In this document: piece after piece, positions 1 through 5,680 of the stretch
Numbering within the stretch: position 1 is the stretch's first letter
Layout: every line of letters begins with the position of its first letter
From: Ktedonobacteraceae bacterium
GTDB lineage: Bacteria > Chloroflexota > Ktedonobacteria > Ktedonobacterales > Ktedonobacteraceae
NCBI GenBank assembly: GCA_014896635.1
Contig: JADBKA010000200.1
Coordinates: forward strand, 1-8,599
Reading direction: 5' to 3'
DNA: 8,599 nt
Notes under the pieces: generated by a model
Databases searched by the model: none
What the model was told of the DNA's origin: nothing
The model's input: only the letters and a program-made list of their open reading frames with translations
Position numbers and translations under genes: made by a program

Positions 1-1
1 G

Positions 2-1771
2 TGTGCCGTTGTAGCTGGTAATACCCATTTCCCGTGCAGTCTTCATCGAGGCATCAATGCCAGCATGTTGCAGCACTTTGACCGCCGGAATGTTGAGCGA
101 GTTCTGCAAGGCGCAGCGCAGCGTCATATGCCCATGAAATTGACCATCGTAATTTGTCGGCGTAAAAACAGGCGGATTGCCGCCAGGAACCTTGATGCTC
201 AGCGGTGCATCGACGATGGCCTGAGCCGGCGAAGCTCCCTGCGCGAAGGCTGTGACATAGACATAGGGCTTGAACGAAGAACCGGGCTGGCGGTAGCCCT
301 GCGTAGCAACATCGTACTTGCCGTCGATAGTCGTGCTGTTGTAATCAATACTGCCGAGCAGCGAAAGTATTGCGCCGGTATGGAAGTCGATCAGCACCTC
401 GGCGGCGTTGGTGACATGATGCGTGTCGCGCAACGCAGCAATATGCTCCTGCATGATTTTCTGAATCTTATCCTGCAATGCAAGGTTCAATGTGGTAGTG
501 ACGCTCATATCCGAGCGTGAGAGCTGCTGACGCGAGAGATGGAAGGTCTGCTGCAACTGAGCGAGAGTAAAGTAGAAAAAGTGCGGGGCGCGATTCTTCA
601 AAGTGGCGGGACGCTTGAAAAAATCCGACTTCTGCGCCTCCTTCATCGCTTCGAGCGCATCAAAAGTCTTGATGTAGCCGTTACTCACCATCAGATCAAG
701 TACCGTCTGCATGCGGGCCAGCGCAGCTTCGCGGTGCAGCAATGGATCGTAGGCATAGGGAGCCTGGGGAATACCGGCCAGCATAGCCGACTGTGCCAGG
801 CTGAGTTGCTTCGCCGCTGGCTTGCCGGGCTGGTCCTCCAGACCAAAGTAGATATAAGCAGCGGCGTCGATACCATACGCCTGCTCACCATAATAGATGC
901 TATTCAGGTACATCTCTAGAATATCACTCTTGCTGTAGTGCTCGTTCACCATCGGGATCAACGCGACTTCCTGCAACTTGCGCTCCAGGTTTGTCTTGTT
1001 GCCGACGATCAGCGTTTTGATCAACTGCTGCGTGATCGTGCTACCGCCAGCAACCACGCGCCCGTGCTTCAGGTCGTCGAGCGCGGACTGCACAATACGT
1101 CCCACATCGACGCCAGGATTGGTCCAGAAGTTTTTATCTTCCGTTGCAACTGTCGCATTGATGAGATGTTGCGAAATATCCTGTAGCGCGACACTGGTAT
1201 GCAGGCCCTGGTCGGTAAGCTGGCCAATCAAAACACCCTTGCTGTCATACATTTTCAGATTATCGCGCGGTAGCAGGTCGCGCAGGCTGATGACCTGCGA
1301 GGCGAACTGCTCCTGTGTGTCCCGATAGAAGCTGTAGGCGATGTAGGCCCCTCCTCCACTCAGGGAGAGGAAAAGAAAGAGGCCGCTTAGCACGATACTG
1401 GCAAGAGTCAACCAGAAACGCGAAACTCTGCGTTGAGTGCTCAGGCGCTCCTGGCGCAGGCGTTTACGCGAGAGGTGGCGCAACATCTTTCTGTAGTGCA
1501 AGCGACGGGCAAGCAGTACACTGTTAACATGACTATAGGACAATGGATGCGCCTCCTGCCCACGCACGGGGACAGGGGATGACGTACTAGCGGTATGAGG
1601 AAGAGCTGCAATCTGTTCGGGAAGCGACTCTCTGACGGCCCTGATAGGCATTGCGCCAGAAGCGTCTGCTGCCCCGTTACTTTTTTCAGGAAGAGGTGGC
1701 AAAGAAGAAGAGATATTTTGAGGAATTTGCTTTTTCTGTCCATTTTCACTATTTTGCTTATTCTTATACAT
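2..1771 (-). CDS. Class A penicillin-binding protein (bifunctional transglycosylase/transpeptidase), C-terminus cut by left edge
   Basis: This enzyme polymerises lipid II into glycan strands and cross-links the stem peptides on the outer face of the membrane. The frame is open from ATG 1771 to the left edge (590 codons). An in-frame TGA lies at 1789-1787, and a purine-rich ribosome site (GAGGAAAAGG) precedes the ATG. Residues 1-118 are a hydrophilic, basic cytoplasmic tail. One membrane anchor spans about 119-146. The GT51 domain shows EDKNFWTNPGVD (catalytic Glu211), GGSTITQQL (242-250), RKLQE, and SKSDILEMYLNSIYYG. The transpeptidase domain shows SSFK (nucleophile Ser498, Lys501) and SLN (558-560). 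The KTG motif should lie beyond the window. The His usual in the first GT51 motif (EDxxFxxHxG) is Asn218 here. The class is certain; the subtype (PBP1a-like) is not. Confidence 0.95.
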   Translation of the reverse strand, partial: MYKNKQNSENGQKKQIPQNISSSLPPLPEKSNGAADASGAMPIRAVRESLPEQIAALPHTASTSSPVPVRGQEAHPLSYSHVNSVLLARRLHYRKMLRHLSRKRLRQERLSTQRRVSRFWLTLASIVLSGLFLFLSLSGGGAYIAYSFYRDTQEQFASQVISLRDLLPRDNLKMYDSKGVLIGQLTDQGLHTSVALQDISQHLINATVATEDKNFWTNPGVDVGRIVQSALDDLKHGRVVAGGSTITQQLIKTLIVGNKTNLERKLQEVALIPMVNEHYSKSDILEMYLNSIYYGEQAYGIDAAAYIYFGLEDQPGKPAAKQLSLAQSAMLAGIPQAPYAYDPLLHREAALARMQTVLDLMVSNGYIKTFDALEAMKEAQKSDFFKRPATLKNRAPHFFYFTLAQLQQTFHLSRQQLSRSDMSVTTTLNLALQDKIQKIMQEHIAALRDTHHVTNAAEVLIDFHTGAILSLLGSIDYNSTTIDGKYDVATQGYRQPGSSFKPYVYVTAFAQGASPAQAIVDAPLSIKVPGGNPPVFTPTNYDGQFHGHMTLRCALQNSLNIPAVKVLQHAGIDASMKTAREMGITSYNGT

Positions 1772-1874
1772 AACGCAGCCTTTTCCTCATTTATATGTGC
1801 GCTCTCTTGCTAGAAGGTTGCCTGCTACAAACGCGATAGAAGGATACTCTCTACTAACACGATACAAAGACAGA

Positions 1875-1925
1875 ACCCGGCAAAGTTTTTACGGGTATCC
1901 ACTCACTCCTTCCAGGAGCAGGAGT
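1875..1925. repeat. Two small inverted repeats between the regulator and the PBP gene
   Basis: ACCCG (1875-1879) is mirrored by CGGGT (1892-1896), and ACTCCT (1905-1910) by AGGAGT (1920-1925) with a 9-nt loop. They sit downstream of the regulator stop and upstream of the PBP start, both genes reading leftward. Neither is followed by a clear U-run on the minus strand, so a factor-independent terminator is not supported. They could be weak mRNA 3' structures or protein sites. The rest of 1772-1978 holds no gene, and I see no convincing promoter hexamers. Confidence 0.25.
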
Positions 1926-1978
1926 CAGGATAACTCCCGAACGTGTTCTGTTTAGCAGGACGCACTACAGATGAACAG

Positions 1979-2626
1979 CTACGATTGGACTTGAGTTTGA
2001 GATTGAGCGGCTTCGATCAGAGCAGGTAAAATTTCGTTTGTAATGGCCTGGATCTGGTAGAGGCTCTCGATCCAGGGGATGTCATGTTCGCGCGCACCGC
2101 GTACTTCGGCCAGTTGCAGAATGGCCTCATCGACCAGCGTGCGAAAGTAGAGGAAGGCGCGCACGGCGTCGGCCACCGGTACATGCGACCTGTAGGTGAT
2201 CGAGCCATACTCGATGCCGAGACGTATAGCTTGCTGACGCAACTCTGTTTCGCTGGCCGCACTACTGAGTGCACGCAGCAGCAGATCCAGCACGCGATGG
2301 CCCAGTTGACGGTAGGCGCTGCGGGCCGCCTCGTCCGAATGTTTGTACCACGAAAATCCTTCCAGGGTACCCTCAGTAAAGGCCAGGCGCACACGTCCAA
2401 GCACGCTCTGGACCAGCAGTTGAGCGGCAGGGCTGGGACGTGGTTCTCTCTCCTGGTGTAGGCGCGCTTCGATATCTGCACGACGGAAGCGGCGATGCCC
2501 ACCGCTGGTGCGGCGTGATGGCAATTCGTTGCGGTCGGCCCACAGGCGCACAGTTGCCGGGTGGATGCCAAGCAACTCGGCGGCTTCGCTCAGGCTCAAC
2601 CACTCTTCCTGCTCATGTGATGGCAT
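1979..2626 (-). CDS. Helix-turn-helix (MerR/excisionase-type) transcriptional regulator with helical C-terminal domain
   Basis: This 215-residue protein is probably a cytoplasmic DNA-binding regulator. Residues 9-56 form a winged helix of the MerR/excisionase type: LSLSEAAELLGIHPATVRLW, then the wing signature TSGGHRRFRRADIEARL. Residues about 68-205 are predicted to be all helical and include PVADAVRAFLYFRTLVDEA. That pattern recalls the four-helix N-terminal domains of RsbR/RsbRD stress proteins and some PucR-type regulators; this match is by eye only. No cysteine or B12-binding motif is visible, so it is not a classic metal- or B12-sensing MerR. The start is ATG 2626, with AGGTG five bases upstream. 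It lies divergent from the Uma2-kinase-regulator genes, which is a common place for a gene that controls itself and its neighbour. The ligand is unknown. Confidence 0.85.
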   Translation of the reverse strand: MPSHEQEEWLSLSEAAELLGIHPATVRLWADRNELPSRRTSGGHRRFRRADIEARLHQEREPRPSPAAQLLVQSVLGRVRLAFTEGTLEGFSWYKHSDEAARSAYRQLGHRVLDLLLRALSSAASETELRQQAIRLGIEYGSITYRSHVPVADAVRAFLYFRTLVDEAILQLAEVRGAREHDIPWIESLYQIQAITNEILPALIEAAQSQTQVQS

Positions 2627-2684
2627 CAGCGCACCTGCCTTTCAGACCCTGGTATCTCCTCTTTTTAACACGTGCGACGCAGAT

Positions 2685-2701
2685 CAATCGTAGCTTGATT
2701 G
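2685..2701. promoter_or_regulatory. Inverted repeat CAATC-N7-GATTG, possible operator
   Basis: Perfect 5-bp arms at 2685-2689 and 2697-2701 lie 59-75 bases upstream of the regulator start in the divergent region. Size and place would suit a dimeric helix-turn-helix regulator. Arms this short arise by chance often, so the call is tentative. Confidence 0.25.
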
Positions 2702-2792
2702 TACGGAATCTCACAGGCGGCGTCAAGGGTCGGCTGAGAGCAAGCCGATGCTCTGTCCACACCTTAGCCATGACAAGGACATACATATCTTC

Positions 2793-2821
2793 TTGCGTTG
2801 TGCTATCATGCATAGCATAAA
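2793..2821 (+). promoter_or_regulatory. Possible promoter with inverted repeat GCTAT-N5-ATAGC
   Basis: The perfect inverted repeat at 2802-2816 (arms GCTAT and ATAGC, centre CATGC) lies 20-55 bases upstream of the two possible Uma2-fragment starts. A weak hexamer pair, TTGCGT (2793-2798) and CATAAA (2816-2821) with 17-bp spacing, brackets it. A protein bound to the repeat would therefore cover the promoter spacer. Both hexamers are poor matches to the sigma-70 consensus, so the promoter is only a candidate. Confidence 0.3.
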
Positions 2822-2856
2822 GCAGGTATAGAAGAATGGAGAGAAGAGGCAGAGCA

Positions 2857-3156
2857 ATGGCAACACACCGGCAGCATGATGACGAAGGCAGCTTGCATGG
2901 CATTCCCATGATTGTTGTTGAGGTACTCTCACCGAGCACGCAGCAGTACGACTGTACAGAGAAATTTGATCGCTACAAGCTTTGTTCTACCTTAGAGGTT
3001 TATATACTCGTCAGCCAGGATACACCCGTTGTGGGAGTTTACCGGCGTGCCGCCGGCTGGCAACGGGAATACTTCAGCGGGGAAGAAACCATCATGCTCG
3101 ACCAGCTTGATCTGGAACTCCCGCTGGCAGCGATCTACGAAGGTGTGCTCTCATGA
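2857..3156 (+). CDS. Half-length Uma2-family (DUF820) protein, N-terminal half missing
   Basis: Uma2 proteins have a PD-(D/E)xK nuclease-like fold and usually run to about 180-200 residues. This one has about 99. It matches only the C-terminal half: IPMIVVEVLSPSTQQYD (acidic Glu and LSPST core), then EKFDRYK with the usual Lys, YILVSQDTPVVGVYRR, and the closing LPLAAIYEGVLS. The N-terminal region that normally carries the PDV acidic segment is absent, and nothing like it appears in 2627-2856. Nuclease activity is therefore doubtful. ATG 2857 has GAGG seven bases upstream; an in-frame ATG at 2836 would add seven residues but has a weaker ribosome site. The stop overlaps the kinase start as ATGA, which suggests translational coupling. 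It may be a decayed gene kept as an upstream frame, or a small regulatory domain. Confidence 0.7.
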   Translation: MATHRQHDDEGSLHGIPMIVVEVLSPSTQQYDCTEKFDRYKLCSTLEVYILVSQDTPVVGVYRRAAGWQREYFSGEETIMLDQLDLELPLAAIYEGVLS

Positions 3157-4349
3157 ACAACACAGAAGCAGGACAGGAAGCGACGACACTGCTGCGCAGG
3201 AACCGTGATCTCGCCATTCTCTACGACATTGCAGGCTACCTGAATCACCAGGTTGATGTGCATGAGGCGCTGCAAGAAGTGCTGGCCCGCGTCACAGAAT
3301 TGCTTGGACTGGAGACCGGTTGGGTCTGGCTGCTCAATGAGGCCGGGAACACCTATCTGGCAGCCTCGCAGGCGCTCCCGCCTTATCTTGCGGATCATCC
3401 TGAGCGCATGACCGGCTCGTGCGTCTGCCTCGACACATTCCTCAGCGGCAACCTGGAAAGCGCGGCCAACGTGGATGTGCTGCGTTGCAGTCGCCTCAAG
3501 AATGCGGAGCGGGACAAAGATCCGAGCGCGCTTGGACTGCGCTTTCACGCCAGCGTCCCCATTTATGCAGGCGCAACGCGCCTGGGCGTCCTCAACGTCG
3601 CCAGCAAGGACTGGCGCGAACTCCAACCCGAGGAGTTACAGCTTCTCCACATCATCAGCGATCAGATCGGACTGGCAATCCAGCGGGCGCAACTCTCGGC
3701 GCAGCAAACGCGCTCAGTCGCGCGGCTGGCGGCCATCGAAGAGCGCAACCGCCTGGCAAGAGAGATCCATGACACGCTCGCACAGGGGCTGGCGGCCATC
3801 GCGCTGCAACTGGAAACGGCGGACGCACTGGGCGAGGCACAACCGGCACGCGCTCATGACGCCATCAAGAAAGCACTGAAGCTGGCACGCATCAATCTCG
3901 AAGAAGCTCGCCGCTCCGTCACAGACCTGCGGGCCGCTCCTCTTCAAGATCGCACCTTGCCAGAGGCTCTCGCCGCCCTCGTACAGGAACAGAACGAGCC
4001 GGGTCTCCTGATCACGTTCAACTACCGGCCACAGGACCACTTCCCTCTTCTGCCGGCGCGTATCGAGGTCGCTCTCTACCGCATTGCACAGGAAGCGCTG
4101 AACAACGCGCTCAAACACGCTCATGCCCACCACATCACCATCATGCTGCACGCTGACGAGCAACTGGTGCGCCTGGTAGTAGAGGACGATGGTAGCGGCT
4201 TCGATCCTGACACCGCCGGGCATGCGATCGAGCAGAAACACTTTGGCCTGACCGGTATGGCCGAGCGCGCCAGACTCCTGAACGGCAAGTTTTGCGTTCA
4301 GAGCGAGCCGGGAGCCGGCACCTGCATTTTCGTCACTCTGCCTTATTGA
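3153..4349 (+). CDS. Sensor histidine kinase, GAF + HisKA_3 + HATPase (NarL-type two-component system)
   Basis: This is a 398-residue kinase with no membrane segment, so it is cytosolic. Residues 20-183 form a GAF sensor domain. HisKA_3 follows with ERNRLAREIHDTLAQ: His206 is the phospho-acceptor, and the next Asp207 to Gln211 form the HDxxxQ phosphatase motif of this family. The ATPase domain shows the N-box (EALNNALKHAHA, Asn317/318), G1 (DDGSGF, 345-350) and HFGLTGMAERA. The GAF domain has Cys90 and Cys92 (GSCVCLD) and Cys112 (RCSRL). Such clustered cysteines occur in GAF kinases that bind Fe-S clusters or sense thiols, so a redox signal is plausible but unproven. The start overlaps the Uma2 stop by 4 bp, and AAGGTG lies about seven bases upstream. 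The regulator encoded next is the expected partner. Confidence 0.95.
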   Translation: MNNTEAGQEATTLLRRNRDLAILYDIAGYLNHQVDVHEALQEVLARVTELLGLETGWVWLLNEAGNTYLAASQALPPYLADHPERMTGSCVCLDTFLSGNLESAANVDVLRCSRLKNAERDKDPSALGLRFHASVPIYAGATRLGVLNVASKDWRELQPEELQLLHIISDQIGLAIQRAQLSAQQTRSVARLAAIEERNRLAREIHDTLAQGLAAIALQLETADALGEAQPARAHDAIKKALKLARINLEEARRSVTDLRAAPLQDRTLPEALAALVQEQNEPGLLITFNYRPQDHFPLLPARIEVALYRIAQEALNNALKHAHAHHITIMLHADEQLVRLVVEDDGSGFDPDTAGHAIEQKHFGLTGMAERARLLNGKFCVQSEPGAGTCIFVTLPY

Positions 4350-4351
4350 TT

Positions 4352-4386
4352 GAAATAACCGAGATAACCGAAATAACGAGGTAACC
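4352..4386. repeat. Four tandem copies of a degenerate 9-mer (GARRTAACC)
   Basis: The kinase-regulator gap is almost wholly GAAATAACC (4352-4360), GAGATAACC (4361-4369), GAAATAAC (4370-4377, one base short) and GAGGTAACC (4378-4386). The last copy supplies the GAGG ribosome site of the response regulator. Copy-number change by slippage could alter spacing and coupled translation. Confidence 0.75.
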
Positions 4387-4387
4387 A

Positions 4388-5077
4388 ATGGTTCGCATTT
4401 TGCTTGCCGATGACCACCCCATCGTCCGCGAAGGATTGCGCACCCTGCTGGAGACTCAGCCCGACTTCACAGTCATCGCGGAATGCGCTAACGGCGAAGA
4501 GACGCTGCGTCAGGCAGCGCGGCTCCAGCCCGATATTATCCTGCTGGACCTGGAGATGCCGCTCATGGACGGCGTGGAGACCATCCGGCACCTGCGACGC
4601 TCCCGCTCTGTCCAGTCTTCAGACACTGTGAGACCACTCCCGCGCATCATCGTCTTCACAGCCTTCGACGACGACGAACGCATCATCCATGCTATACAGG
4701 CAGGCGCCAACGGCTATCTGCTCAAAGATGCACCACGCGAAGAGATCTTTAAAGCGATCCACGTCGCCATGCAAGGCGGCTCTCTGCTCCAGCCAGTCGT
4801 GGCCTCGAAACTGCTGCATCACATGGGCCAGCAAAGAGACGCGGAGCACAGATTTGCTCAGATGCCGCAGGTCGAAGAACTAACCGAGCGCGAACTGGAA
4901 GTGCTGCGCCTGCTGGCACAGGGCATGCCAAACAAAGAGATCGCCGCCCACCTGGTGATCACCGAACGCACAGCAAAATTTCACGTCAGCTCCATCATGA
5001 GCAAGCTCGGCGCTACCAACCGCACCGAGGCCGTGACGCTGGCAGTTCAGCGTGGCCTTATCTCCCTGCACGCTTAA
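4388..5077 (+). CDS. NarL/FixJ-family response regulator with LuxR-type helix-turn-helix
   Basis: This 229-residue protein is the output partner of the upstream kinase. The receiver domain (1-125) has acidic Asp8/Asp9 (ADDHPIVREGL), phospho-acceptor Asp54 (LLDLEMPLMDG), switch Thr91 (VFTAFDDDE) and Lys113 (YLLKDA). A short hydrophilic insert of about 12 residues (RSRSVQSSDTVRPLP) sits between the alpha-3 region and beta-4. The DNA-binding domain starts near 165 (LTERELEVLRLLAQG) and continues through NKEIAAHL and a recognition helix (TAKFHVSSIMSKLGATNR). All key residues are intact, so it should be activated by phosphorylation and bind DNA as a dimer. GAGG lies six bases before the start. Likely targets are its own operon or the redox genes just downstream; no binding site is proven. 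Confidence 0.95.
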   Translation: MVRILLADDHPIVREGLRTLLETQPDFTVIAECANGEETLRQAARLQPDIILLDLEMPLMDGVETIRHLRRSRSVQSSDTVRPLPRIIVFTAFDDDERIIHAIQAGANGYLLKDAPREEIFKAIHVAMQGGSLLQPVVASKLLHHMGQQRDAEHRFAQMPQVEELTERELEVLRLLAQGMPNKEIAAHLVITERTAKFHVSSIMSKLGATNRTEAVTLAVQRGLISLHA

Positions 5078-5160
5078 CCCGGCGGTAAGACTTTCAGGCT
5101 ACAAATCGCTCCGATATGCGACAAAGGGAACAACGTGATATACAATAACATAGGCAGTTG

Positions 5161-5174
5161 GATAGAAATCTATC
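5161..5174. promoter_or_regulatory. Inverted repeat GATAG-N4-CTATC upstream of the small membrane-protein gene
   Basis: Perfect 5-bp arms at 5161-5165 and 5170-5174 are followed by another GATAG at 5181-5185. A TATACAAT stretch (5140-5147) 14 bases upstream could be a -10 element, though no good -35 is visible. A repeat just past a promoter could be an operator, perhaps for the adjacent response regulator. This is inference only. Confidence 0.25.
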
Positions 5175-5184
5175 GACGAGGATA

Positions 5185-5256
5185 GTGGCTACCCTTGATG
5201 CTGCTAATCTGAGCGAGGAGCGTTCGTCATCAGACTGGCGCTCGATATGGACATAA
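5185..5256 (+). CDS. Possible 23-residue upstream reading frame (leader peptide)
   Basis: A GTG start at 5185 has GAGG (5178-5181) three bases upstream. It opens a frame coding for 23 residues (ATLDAANLSEERSSS, then DWRSIWT) that stops at TAA 5254-5256, four bases before the ATG of the next gene. That gene has no clear ribosome site of its own, so ribosomes ending here could restart there. A TTG at 5158 is an alternative in-frame start. The peptide resembles nothing I know, has no regulatory run of one amino acid, and may be chance. Confidence 0.25.
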   Translation: MATLDAANLSEERSSSDWRSIWT

Positions 5257-5260
5257 AGTC

Positions 5261-5593
5261 ATGAAAGTTCCACACATTACCGCAGCCCTCGTGGTACTGG
5301 TGTTGATAGGCGTTGTCTCGGCTTTCGCCATTGGCCTGCTCAGTACGCTTGGTCCGCTGATGGCGCATGGCCCCGGTGCGATGCACGTGGCCGGAAAAAT
5401 TGTAGAAGTCGATGACAAAGATCATAGCTTTATCGTACAGACCACAACTGGACAGAAGTTGCATTTTCACTGCGATAGCCGTTGTCTCTCGCAGATTCAC
5501 CACATGGAACGTCATGTAACTGAGAAAGCCAGCACCGATATTTACTATATTCAAGGAAACGATCAAACATTGATCGCCATTGATGTTGACTAG
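5261..5593 (+). CDS. Small membrane-anchored protein with His/Cys-rich beta domain
   Basis: This is a 110-residue protein of no family I can name. Residues 6-28 are a hydrophobic segment (TAALVVLVLIGVVSAFAIGL) after a short N-terminus with a single Lys, so it is an uncleaved anchor or signal peptide with the rest outside. Residues 43-110 look like a small beta barrel (VAGKIVEVDDKDHSFIVQTT), similar in pattern to DUF5666 or CcmE-like OB folds. In the middle, H68, H70, C71, C75, H80, H81 and H85 cluster (HFHCDSRCLSQIHHMERH), which could bind metal or haem or form a disulfide. ATG 5261 is the only start in its open frame after TGA 5210 and lacks a good ribosome site. It lies 87 bases before the oxidoreductase and may be part of the same electron-transfer operon. 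Confidence 0.7.
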   Translation: MKVPHITAALVVLVLIGVVSAFAIGLLSTLGPLMAHGPGAMHVAGKIVEVDDKDHSFIVQTTTGQKLHFHCDSRCLSQIHHMERHVTEKASTDIYYIQGNDQTLIAIDVD

Positions 5594-5607
5594 CAAAGTG
5601 AAAGCGG

Positions 5608-5634
5608 CTGGAAAGCGCCTGCGACACTTTCCAG
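5608..5634 (+). other. Stem-loop CTGGAAAG / CTTTCCAG between two genes
   Basis: Perfect 8-bp arms at 5608-5615 and 5627-5634 flank an 11-nt loop. An overlapping alternative pairs AAAGTG (5595-5600) with CACTTT (5625-5630), so two folds compete for the same 3' arm. No U-run follows, so it is not a standard terminator. It could be an RNA-processing or attenuation element separating the small-protein gene from the oxidoreductase. Confidence 0.5.
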
Positions 5635-5680
5635 GCACGAACATATGACAGTATATTGATGTAGGTAGGCAGGAGTAGTG

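Noticed and set aside
65..919. Two long plus-strand open frames (65-520 and 539-919)
   Set aside because: They lie opposite the penicillin-binding protein, whose frame carries all GT51 and transpeptidase motifs. The plus-strand products show no recognisable domain.
1441..1749. Minus-strand open frame of 102 codons near the PBP start
   Set aside because: It is in another frame from the PBP, overlaps its N-terminal tail and lacks a domain. The PBP frame continues unbroken through this stretch.
1905..1925. ACTCCT/AGGAGT hairpin as a factor-independent terminator of the helix-turn-helix gene
   Set aside because: The stem is only 6 bp and no U-run follows on the minus strand.
2627..2856. Missing N-terminal half of the Uma2 protein in another frame (frameshift)
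   Set aside because: No Uma2-like N-terminal pattern is visible in any plus frame upstream; the half appears to be truly absent.
4352..4386. 9-mer repeats as a CRISPR array or replication iterons
   Set aside because: The units are contiguous without spacers and too few and too short for CRISPR. No Rep gene or AT-rich origin lies nearby.
3714..4388. Minus-strand open frame of 224 codons opposite the kinase
   Set aside because: It is the antisense shadow of the HisKA_3 and ATPase domains, which have all their motifs on the plus strand.
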